From: Syntrophaceae bacterium UBA6078
GTDB lineage: Bacteria; Desulfobacterota; Syntrophia; Syntrophales; UBA2210
DNA length: 64,000 nucleotides
Assembly: GCA_002428735.1 (NCBI GenBank)
Contig: DIXO01000009.1
Span: 9,322-73,321 of the forward strand
Direction: 5' to 3'
Part shown: piece after piece, positions 19,080-26,113 of the stretch
Numbering within the stretch: position 1 is the stretch's first letter
Layout: each line of letters begins with the position of its first letter
Made by a program: the position numbers and the translations under genes
Notes under the pieces: generated by a model
Seen by the model: the letters and a program-made list of their open reading frames with translations, nothing else
Told to the model about the DNA's origin: nothing
Databases searched by the model: none

Positions 19080-19481
19080 ATGAACCAGTTTACGGTACGA
19101 ACCGGCTCGCGGTTCGAAATGATCGACATTACGGGAGAGATACGCTCTATCCTGAAGAAAAGCGGGATGATGGAGGGGGTGTGTCATCTGTTTGTGCCCC
19201 ATACCACCACCGCCGTCACCATCAATGAAAACGCAGACCCCGATGTGCCGAAAGATATTCTGGCTGAGCTGGATAAGATCGTTCCGCTGCATGATGCCTA
19301 CCGGCATATGGAGGTAAATTCCGCCGCCCATATCAAGGCATCCCTGTTCGGTTCTTCCGAGACTCTCCTCGTGGAAGGGGGGAGCCTGATTCTGGGGACC
19401 TGGCAGTCGGTCTTCTTCTGCGAATTCGACGGCCCGCGGACGAGAAAGGTCCTGGTTGAGTGTGTTCCCCATCCTCGTTGA
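19080..19481 (+). CDS. yjbQ: YjbQ family (UPF0047) protein
   Basis: A 133-residue protein of the secondary thiamine-phosphate synthase family, with the conserved FVPHTTTAVTINENADPDV core containing the metal-binding His and a C-terminal LVEGGSLILGTWQSVFFCEFDGPR. GGAGG stands seven bases before ATG 19080. The in vivo role is not certain. It is followed 49 bases later by maf on the same strand. Confidence 0.9.
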   Translation: MNQFTVRTGSRFEMIDITGEIRSILKKSGMMEGVCHLFVPHTTTAVTINENADPDVPKDILAELDKIVPLHDAYRHMEVNSAAHIKASLFGSSETLLVEGGSLILGTWQSVFFCEFDGPRTRKVLVECVPHPR

Positions 19482-19530
19482 GAGCCCGGCACATCGTCCC
19501 GCATTCAAAAACAGGAGAAATACCAACTAT

Positions 19531-20115
19531 ATGAACATGCAGGCATCCTTTATCCTGGCATCCGCCTCGCCCCGCCGCAGGGAACTGCTTGGCGCGCTGA
19601 TACCGGGTTTTCAAATAATCCCCAGTGAGGTGGACGAGGAACCGCTGGACGGAGAATCACCGGGCGATCATGTCCTGCGGCTCGCGAGAGAGAAGGCCCT
19701 GGCCGTGTCCCGGGTGTACCCGGACCGCTGGGTCCTGGGGGCGGATACGATTGTGGTCATAGACGGGGAGATGCTGGGCAAGCCCGAGACGCCCGCGGAG
19801 GCCCGGAGGATGCTCGCCAAGCTGAGCGGCCGTGAGCACATGGTTATCACGGGGTTCGCTCTTGTGAAGGGAGATGCTGTCATTGCCAATGAATGTGTCC
19901 GATCCGACGTCCTGTTCAAGGAGATATCCAAGAATGAGATGGAGTGGTACACCCAGACGGATGAGCCATACGACAAGGCAGGGGGGTACGCTGTCCAGGG
20001 GAAAGCGGCTTTTTTCATAAAGGAAATACGCGGCTCGTACACAAACGTCATCGGCCTTCCCCTGTGCGAGGTCGTATCGGCGATGGAAAAAGAGGGGGTC
20101 CTGAAACTGGCGTGA
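19531..20115 (+). CDS. maf: Maf-type nucleoside triphosphate pyrophosphatase
   Basis: A 194-residue protein with the family signatures ILASASPRRRELL, EKALAV, LGADTIVVIDGE and YDKAGGYAVQGKAAFFIK. Maf enzymes hydrolyse dTTP/UTP or modified nucleotides to monophosphates. ATG 19531 follows an AGGAG site. The gene is intact. A diverged second copy of its last 48 codons and 3' flank lies at 22159-22352, beyond the radical SAM cassette. Confidence 0.93.
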   Translation: MNMQASFILASASPRRRELLGALIPGFQIIPSEVDEEPLDGESPGDHVLRLAREKALAVSRVYPDRWVLGADTIVVIDGEMLGKPETPAEARRMLAKLSGREHMVITGFALVKGDAVIANECVRSDVLFKEISKNEMEWYTQTDEPYDKAGGYAVQGKAAFFIKEIRGSYTNVIGLPLCEVVSAMEKEGVLKLA

Positions 20116-20244
20116 TTGAGGAGCGAACGGACAGGCTCAGGAAAACAGAACAATCAATCTGTTCCCCTCTCCTTGAAAGTCTGACTTTGAACTGGGTCGT
20201 TTTTCGGGGAAAGGCACGAAGGGTGAGGATGGAAAGGCTTAATA

Positions 20245-21684
20245 GTGAGAGATAAAAGAATCTTGTTAGTAACAGTGCCCATTATGGATGAAATAGACGG
20301 TAAGATTCAGCCGATCATGATGGACAAAACCCGGTCGAATCCCCCCACAGGAGTCTATCTGCTCGCTGGGATTTTGAAAAAGAGCCGCATTACGTTTCGA
20401 TTTCTGGATTTGATTGCCGGAGGGGTCTTCGATCTGGAAAATATTGATAAAGATCTCGAGGAGATCGATATCATTGCTCTTCCCGCCAATTCACTTAATT
20501 GGCCCAGCGCATTACTCCTCATCAATCGAGCAAAACAGATTAATCCACAATCGACTATTATCCTCGGAAATATTCACGGCACCATGTTTCCTGAATATAT
20601 ATTGGCTCATTATCCGGTTGATTATATTCTGCGGGGAGAGGCGGAAATGTCTTTTCGGGCATTGATTGAATGCTTGTTGAAAGGGAAGGAACCGGACAAT
20701 ATGTCGGGGCTTTGTTTCAAGAAAAAGGGAATGATGTATATTGACCCTATTATCCCGACGCTGACCGAGGAGCAGCTGAATCAAAATCTAATTCCTCTTT
20801 GGGATATTATCCCTGAGAACGCCTATACATCTCTTTCGATCGAGTCTTCCCGAGGCTGTAAATTCAATTGTCTCTTTTGTTCAATTCCTTACCGCAGAAA
20901 TTGGCGTAAACTTTCAGCGTCGGTATTTTATGAACGGTGTCTTGAGTCCATTACGTATAGCCGAAGAACGCGATCAAATGTGCTTTCGATTATCGATGAC
21001 TGTTTCACGATTGACAAAAAAAGGATTCTGGATATCGTGAGTTTGTTAAAGAACGAAAACTCCCCCCCTTCATTTACCATGGACGCCAGGGCATCCGATT
21101 TACGCGATGCCGAGTTATGTGCTGCGATTGCTCCTTATGTTAACTCAATGCTGGTTGGGGCGGAACTCGGTTATGAAGCCGGGTTAAAGAAAATAAGGAA
21201 AGGCATCCGGCTTCAAGATATTATTGATTCGGCGTCAAACCTCAATGAGATGGGAATTGCCCATCAAACGGTATTTTCATTCATTATTGGGTTTCCTTGG
21301 GAACGGTATGATGAAGTGATGCAAACCGTTCAGTTTGCTTTTGAACTTTACGCTCGATATGGAGTAAGAATCTACTTGCAATGGCACAATCTTATTCCTG
21401 GATCAAAAATCTGGTATTCCTTCCTGAACAATCAACAATTGTCGCTGATGGAATATGATACGATGGGATTTTTCCGCAACAGGAAGCTTATGGGATTGAG
21501 TATTGGCCGCAGTAACAATGAAATATTCAAAATATGCGACCGCGTGTTGTCTGTTATCAATCTATCCCGGATTCAGGACCGGATAGGCAATCTTAACACC
21601 CAATCGATTTCCTTTTCCGTTCCATGGCACCTTGTCGATGATTATTCCCAGTATCTGAGTCAAGAGGAACAACAAAAAACATAA
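20245..21684 (+). CDS. B12-binding-domain radical SAM protein, candidate RiPP maturase
   Basis: A 479-residue protein starting at GTG 20245 with AAAGG seven bases upstream. Residues 1-150 resemble the cobalamin-binding fold of class B radical SAM enzymes (TIILGNIHGTMFPEYILAHY, then VDYILRGEAEMSFRALI). The radical SAM core follows, with the cluster motif SRGCKFNCLFC giving Cys 205, 209 and 212. Enzymes of this architecture methylate or rearrange peptides, antibiotics and lipids. It stands 42 bases upstream of a leader-peptide-like gene, so peptide modification is the simplest idea. No SPASM-type cysteine cluster is seen at the C-terminus. It is AT-richer than the flanking genes. Confidence 0.85.
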   Translation: MRDKRILLVTVPIMDEIDGKIQPIMMDKTRSNPPTGVYLLAGILKKSRITFRFLDLIAGGVFDLENIDKDLEEIDIIALPANSLNWPSALLLINRAKQINPQSTIILGNIHGTMFPEYILAHYPVDYILRGEAEMSFRALIECLLKGKEPDNMSGLCFKKKGMMYIDPIIPTLTEEQLNQNLIPLWDIIPENAYTSLSIESSRGCKFNCLFCSIPYRRNWRKLSASVFYERCLESITYSRRTRSNVLSIIDDCFTIDKKRILDIVSLLKNENSPPSFTMDARASDLRDAELCAAIAPYVNSMLVGAELGYEAGLKKIRKGIRLQDIIDSASNLNEMGIAHQTVFSFIIGFPWERYDEVMQTVQFAFELYARYGVRIYLQWHNLIPGSKIWYSFLNNQQLSLMEYDTMGFFRNRKLMGLSIGRSNNEIFKICDRVLSVINLSRIQDRIGNLNTQSISFSVPWHLVDDYSQYLSQEEQQKT

Positions 21685-21726
21685 AAATTTTGACAATTGA
21701 TAAACTGAAAAAAGGAGGCAAGAAAA

Positions 21727-22062
21727 ATGGCAAAGATTACAGTAAATATTCCGGACAACATTATTCAACTGGGCAAAGATTTGATGAGCGATGATTCGCT
21801 CCGAGACCGGTTTGATGAAAATCCTGTTGAGGTTTTAAATGAATACGGATTCAAACTTCCGGAAGAACTGACCAGTGACAAGCTCAAAGAGTTCAAGGTA
21901 AAAGACATGATTCGCGACATGAAGAGCATGGACCGCACGGCAATGCGCGCCGCAGCAGTTGCTGAAGCGGAAATTGTTGTCGAAGCGGCAATGACGCCTT
22001 ATACCTATCCCGTGACAATGGTTGTCGTTGGTGTGGCTGTAGCGACAACAGTAGGCGAATAG
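21727..22062 (+). CDS. Putative RiPP precursor with NHLP-like leader and Val-rich core
   Basis: A 111-residue protein with a strong AGGAGG site eight bases before ATG 21727. Residues 20-50 (DDSLRDRFDENPVEVL, then NEYGFKLPEEL) resemble the nitrile-hydratase-like leader of proteusin precursors. Residues 55-75 are charged and helical. The C-terminus from about residue 76 turns into small and beta-branched residues (AAAVAEAEIVVEAA, then PYTYPVTMVVVGVAVATT), unlike a globular domain and like a modified core peptide. No double-glycine cleavage site is visible. The position just after a radical SAM gene supports the reading. It could instead be an unrelated small protein. Confidence 0.65.
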   Translation: MAKITVNIPDNIIQLGKDLMSDDSLRDRFDENPVEVLNEYGFKLPEELTSDKLKEFKVKDMIRDMKSMDRTAMRAAAVAEAEIVVEAAMTPYTYPVTMVVVGVAVATTVGE

Positions 22063-22158
22063 AAATAAACGCCTTGTCAAATAATGCTGGAATTTGCTCG
22101 CTTCCATTGAGGGCTTGATCCGTTCACATGGCTTTGGTTGTTATTGAAATTATGAAAA

Positions 22159-22352
22159 GTGGAGGGGGGTAAACATGGGACGGGGAAGGGCGCCTTCTTG
22201 ATCGGGGAGATTTGCGACTCACACACCACCGCGATCGGTCTCCCCCTGTCCGAGGTGGTCAACGCGATGGAAAGGGTCGGGGGCGCTCAGACTGGCGTAA
22301 GCGGAAGATGAGGAAAGCCACGGAAAACAGAAAAACAAGTCTGTCCCTTTTT
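22159..22352 (+). pseudogene. Remnant second copy of the maf 3' end
   Basis: From 22159 to TGA 22309-22311 an open frame reads VEGGKHGTGKGAFLIGEI, then a region ending TTAIGLPLSEVVNAMER. This matches the last third of the intact Maf (AGGYAVQGKAAFFIKEI, then NVIGLPLCEVVSAMEK) at most positions, but has no start or N-terminal two thirds. The match continues past the stop into the 3' flank: both copies have ACTGGCGT and GGAAAACAGAA followed by TCTGT. The upstream frame is closed by a stop at once. It therefore looks like a displaced gene end and not a functional gene. Confidence 0.8.
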
Positions 22353-22384
22353 GTTTTATTAAACGTTGGTTCTTAAGAAGTGAT

Positions 22385-23069
22385 ATGAATGACTTGCAGC
22401 CATTATTAAAAAAATATGAAGGCAATCGCGTCATTCGTGGCCTAATTCAGTTGGTGCCATTTGGTATAGGAGGCAATTGACGTTGTTCTCACCAAGACCT
22501 TGGAAAATATTCAAGAAGAAAGAGCAGACGCATTTTTTGATGAGTTGGCGGCTGGCAACATCTTTGTTGATGAGGGTCTTCTGAAGTCTGAAGATTTTTT
22601 ACATGCATATTATGCAACAACCAAGTTTGCCTTAAATTCTAGAAGGCGAGAAAAAATAAGAATGTTCGCCCGTCTCTTGAAAAGTTCGCTTACTGATAAT
22701 GAAATTTCAAACATCGATGAGTATGAAGATTTTCTCAAAATACTAGACGAACTAAGCTATCGCGAACTGATAGCCTTAAGAGTTTTAGACGAATTTGGAT
22801 CAACTCCAAGAACCGAAGAGCAAAACGATCTCCAGTGGACAAACCAGTTTTGGGACAAATTCGAAAAACGTCTATCAAGTGAATTGGGAATACCAACTAA
22901 TCAACTAACTGATTTTATGAACAGAATAGCACGAACCGGATGTTATGAAATGTTTACGGGTGGATACATGGATTATACTGGAGGAAAAGGCAAATTAACT
23001 CCCACCTACCATAGACTTAGGGGATTTGTTGAAGAAAGCGAAAAGGCCGAACACAAATGGGTCAACTAA
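22385..23069 (+). pseudogene. Frameshifted conserved hypothetical gene
   Basis: An ATG at 22385 opens a frame reading MNDLQPLLKKYEGNRVIRGL and then IQLVPFGIGGN before a stop at about 22478. One base out of frame, from about 22470, a second frame continues without a start codon: AIDVVLTKTLENIQEERADA, FFDELAAGNIFVDEG and on to 23069. Removing one base near 22469-22473 joins them as PFGIG-AIDVVLTKT, giving a protein of about 227 residues. The joined protein is charged and mostly helical and has no membrane segment. I do not recognise a function. It may be a true pseudogene or a sequencing error. AT-rich like its neighbours. Confidence 0.7.
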
Positions 23070-23126
23070 GACGCTCCTTACGTTGTGTCTGCTACCTCAA
23101 GCGTTATTTTTTGTGGAGATAAGATA

Positions 23127-23534
23127 ATGGATTCAAAACTCTGGGCTATGTTAATCGGGCTTATAGCTGGTGCCTTTGGGTATTGGTTTACGACTTTTCA
23201 TATGCAACCCATCTTAAGATTTCGGAATCTTCGAAACCAAGTATTAATGGATTTCATCTACTATGCTCAGGTTATAAATGCAGAAAAATTGAATGAAGAT
23301 ATGAAAAAGCTATTCCGAGAACGTGTACTTGTAAACAGAAGATCATCTGCTCAGCTATTTGCCGCAATACAGGATTTGCCATGGTGGTATTCGCATTACC
23401 TAAAACATAGGGGAATTGAACCGGAGAAGGCTGCTACCCACTTGATCGGGTATTCCAATACAACCGATTACGAAGATGCTCACAAAGTAGAGGAAGCGAT
23501 CAGAAGGAATCTTAGGTTGCCAAAGCAAACATAA
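23127..23534 (+). CDS. Small membrane-anchored protein of unknown function
   Basis: A 135-residue protein from ATG 23127 with GTGGAGAT upstream. Residues 4-21 (LWAMLIGLIAGAFGYWFT) form one membrane helix, followed by a basic, helical cytoplasmic-type domain with a WWYSHYLKHRGIE stretch. No known catalytic motif is visible. It lies 57 bases after the frameshifted gene and may be co-transcribed with it; both are AT-rich and lie in the interval between maf and yggS. Confidence 0.65.
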   Translation: MDSKLWAMLIGLIAGAFGYWFTTFHMQPILRFRNLRNQVLMDFIYYAQVINAEKLNEDMKKLFRERVLVNRRSSAQLFAAIQDLPWWYSHYLKHRGIEPEKAATHLIGYSNTTDYEDAHKVEEAIRRNLRLPKQT

Positions 23535-23669
23535 TCATAATCCTGAAACGTGTCGTCCCCGTTTAAGCTAGGAGAACAAAATAGGTATTACCGATAAGAC
23601 GAGTTAAAACCAGCCAGAGTTTTCTCGCCAGCTCCGCCGGTTTTGTTTTTAGTCAGAAGGGGAATCATA

Positions 23670-24359
23670 ATGTCAGCAGTAGGGGACAACATAAGAAAAA
23701 TACGGGAGGAGATTGCCGAAGCGGCCCTGCGGTCGGGGAGGGAGCCTTCCGCGGTCAGGCTGATGGCCGTGACCAAGACGGTGGATGATGCCCGGATCTT
23801 GGAGGCGATCGAGGCCGGCGTGGATATCATGGGGGAAAATTACGTCCAGGAGGCGAAACGGAAGATCGAGACGATGAATGTGGATGTGAGATGGCACATG
23901 ATCGGTCATCTGCAGTCGAACAAGGCCAAGTACGCCATCAGGCTTTTTGATATGATCCACTCCATCGACCGGCTGAGCCTGGCGGAGGAGCTTGACAAAC
24001 GGTCCGCCGCCGTGGGTCGGGTCACCACTGTCCTCATTGAAGTGAACGTAAGCGGCGAGGAGAGCAAAAGCGGCATCCCGGCCGAAGAGGCGCCCGCACT
24101 GGTCAGAAAAATCGCATCCCTCGACAATCTCTCGATCCGGGGCCTCATGACGATGCCTCCCTGGTTCGAAGATCCCGAAAACGCCCGACCGTACTTTGCG
24201 GCCTTGCGGAAGTTGCGAGACCGTATTGCCGATGAGGAGATTCCGGGTGTCGATCTGCGCGAACTCTCCATGGGGATGTCGGCGGATTACCGGGTCGCCG
24301 TGGAAGAGGGCGCGACCATTGTCAGGATCGGGACCGCCATATTCGGTCCCCGGGCATAG
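23670..24359 (+). CDS. yggS: YggS-family pyridoxal phosphate homeostasis protein
   Basis: A 229-residue alanine-racemase-fold protein that binds PLP and helps amino acid and vitamin B6 homeostasis. LMAVTKTVDDARI carries the PLP lysine; MGENYVQEAKRK, RWHMIGHLQSNKAKY and LSMGMSADYRVAVEEGATIVRIGTAIFG (two family blocks) complete it. ATG 23670 has AGAAGGGG upstream. Confidence 0.93.
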   Translation: MSAVGDNIRKIREEIAEAALRSGREPSAVRLMAVTKTVDDARILEAIEAGVDIMGENYVQEAKRKIETMNVDVRWHMIGHLQSNKAKYAIRLFDMIHSIDRLSLAEELDKRSAAVGRVTTVLIEVNVSGEESKSGIPAEEAPALVRKIASLDNLSIRGLMTMPPWFEDPENARPYFAALRKLRDRIADEEIPGVDLRELSMGMSADYRVAVEEGATIVRIGTAIFGPRA

Positions 24360-24368
24360 AGAGAAGAG

Positions 24369-25349
24369 TCAATCTTGTTCTTCAGGAACTTCTTCCTCAG
24401 CGGACGGTCCCTTGTAGATATATCTCTCGAGAAGCCGGTGGTAGGGCGTCCAGTTTGATCCATTTCGTGGACCGTTCATGAATTCCTCAAAAGCGTTTAC
24501 CTTCGCGTCCAGATCATCCATATAGTTGACGATGAGTGCTTCCACCGTCTTTGGGCGTTTCGGAGATCCAAATTCCAGAACTCCGTGATGGCTGAGGAGT
24601 ATATGACGAAGCTCGAGAGCGAGCTGCTTAGGGAAATTTTCGATCTCGGCAATTTTCGCGTCCACGAATTCCACGCCGAGGACGATATGGCCGACTAGAC
24701 GTCCTTCGTCCGTGTAATCCATCGTGCCGTTGAAGGAAAGCTCGTGGATCTTCCCGATGTCATGGAGGATCCCTCCCGCCATGACAAGATCCCGATTCAC
24801 GTTCCTGTAATGCTGCGTCGCCAGATCGAGGAGACGCGCCACGGAGAGGGTGTGTTCAAGAAGTCCCCCGATGTAGGCGTGATGAAAGCCTTTGGCCGCG
24901 GGCGCTTTTCGAAAGGCGTCCGCCGTCCGTTCATCACCGAACATCAGATTAAGGAGGGTCTTGAGGTGCGGGTTTTGCACCGTTTCTATGATCTTTTTGA
25001 GCGCCTCGAACATGTCGTCGATGTCGGACGCGGAGGACGGCAGATAATCGGCAGGGGTGATTGCCGGGTCATCGGCGAGAGAGATCTTTGATATGGACAA
25101 CTGGACGACATTCCGAAAGCTCACGGCCTGGGACTGGATATGGATAATATCTCCCGTCCGGAAGATATCGTTCATCTCGGCAGCCCGGTCCCACACCCTC
25201 CCGTCAACCTCGCCCGTCTTGTCTCTGATCTTCAGATTCAGGTAAGGGTTCCCTTTCTGGGAGATGGCCATATTCTTTTCCGTGACGAGAAACAGATCCT
25301 GGACTCGGTCCCCCGCCTGAATATCCTTCACATAGATCTGCTTGTTCAA
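24369..25349 (-). CDS. yhaM: YhaM-type 3'-5' exoribonuclease (OB-fold plus HD domain)
   Basis: The protein has 326 residues. An N-terminal OB-fold (LNLKIRDKTGEVDGRVWD) is followed by an HD phosphohydrolase domain with GLLEHTLSVARL, AGGILHDIGKIHELSF, GHIVLGVEFVD and HILLSHHGVLEFGSPK. The family degrades RNA and single-stranded DNA with metal ions. I chose TTG 25349 because NKQIYVKDI is the conserved N-terminus and its TTGA overlaps the fdhD stop; ATG 25385 is a longer alternative. Confidence 0.85.
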   Translation of the reverse strand: MNKQIYVKDIQAGDRVQDLFLVTEKNMAISQKGNPYLNLKIRDKTGEVDGRVWDRAAEMNDIFRTGDIIHIQSQAVSFRNVVQLSISKISLADDPAITPADYLPSSASDIDDMFEALKKIIETVQNPHLKTLLNLMFGDERTADAFRKAPAAKGFHHAYIGGLLEHTLSVARLLDLATQHYRNVNRDLVMAGGILHDIGKIHELSFNGTMDYTDEGRLVGHIVLGVEFVDAKIAEIENFPKQLALELRHILLSHHGVLEFGSPKRPKTVEALIVNYMDDLDAKVNAFEEFMNGPRNGSNWTPYHRLLERYIYKGPSAEEEVPEEQD

Positions 25350-26113
25350 AACCGTACCCGCCTTTCGTTGGAGTATACCTTGCATGTCCCCCCTCTCACG
25401 TGGCCGATGAGAGTAATACCCGCTTCACGGACGATATCGACGGCCTCGGATGTGGGGACCGAATGGGAAATCACGATGGGGATGCCCAGCATCCACGCTT
25501 TCTCGGCGATCTCAGAGGAAAACCTTCCCGTCTTGACGATGATCTTGTCTGAACAGTCGATGCCGGCGAGCAGGGCGTACCCGCCAAGCATGTCGATGGT
25601 GTTGTGCCGCCCGATGTCGTCTCTCAAAACGATCATTTTCTCCGTATCGGCGAGGGCCGAACAGTGGGTGCTGTGTGTCTCCTTGTGGAGTTGGGAAGAG
25701 GACAGCAGCTTTTCCATAAATTCGATCGCCTTCTTCGCGGATATGGAGGTATCCGATGTGACGAGATCTTTTTTCTGCCTCGATCCGCGTGCCTTTGCTC
25801 CGCTCGAGAGGATGAACAGATCTGAAGGATCGTGTCCCCCTTGTCCCGGACATTGTGTCAGGATGTCGACCCTTGATCCCTCGGGAGATACGGTGATTGC
25901 TTCTATATCATCCCGAGTATTGAGAACGCCCATCGACCGGAGGAATCCAGTTGCCAGTTCCTCGATGTGGATCCCCGTGCAGGCGATGGTCGCGATCCTG
26001 CTGTCGTTCAGAAATATGTCCAGAAGTCTCTCCCGGATGACCGGCTCTGAGACCATCGATGTCTCTTTCCCGTTGTAAAATGTGACATCTATCTTTTCAA
26101 TGGGACCCTTCAC
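25346..26113 (-). CDS. fdhD: Formate dehydrogenase accessory sulfurtransferase FdhD
   Basis: A 255-residue protein that passes sulfur from a cysteine desulfurase to the molybdenum cofactor of formate dehydrogenases. The C-terminal half is typical: HCSALAD, VLRDDIGRHNTIDMLGGYAL, KIIVKTGRFSSEIAEKA and PIVISHSVPTSEAVDIVREA. The usual CxxC of the family is altered: the corresponding loop reads TQCPGQGG, leaving one cysteine. GTG 26113 overlaps the selB stop and the gene end overlaps yhaM, so the three genes form one coupled operon. Confidence 0.9.
   Translation of the reverse strand: MKGPIEKIDVTFYNGKETSMVSEPVIRERLLDIFLNDSRIATIACTGIHIEELATGFLRSMGVLNTRDDIEAITVSPEGSRVDILTQCPGQGGHDPSDLFILSSGAKARGSRQKKDLVTSDTSISAKKAIEFMEKLLSSSQLHKETHSTHCSALADTEKMIVLRDDIGRHNTIDMLGGYALLAGIDCSDKIIVKTGRFSSEIAEKAWMLGIPIVISHSVPTSEAVDIVREAGITLIGHVRGGTCKVYSNERRVRF

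Noticed and set aside
22126..22175. Tiny frame MALVVIEIMKSGGG after the putative precursor gene, considered as a second peptide
   Set aside because: Fourteen codons, no ribosome-binding site, and its end overlaps the start of the maf remnant.
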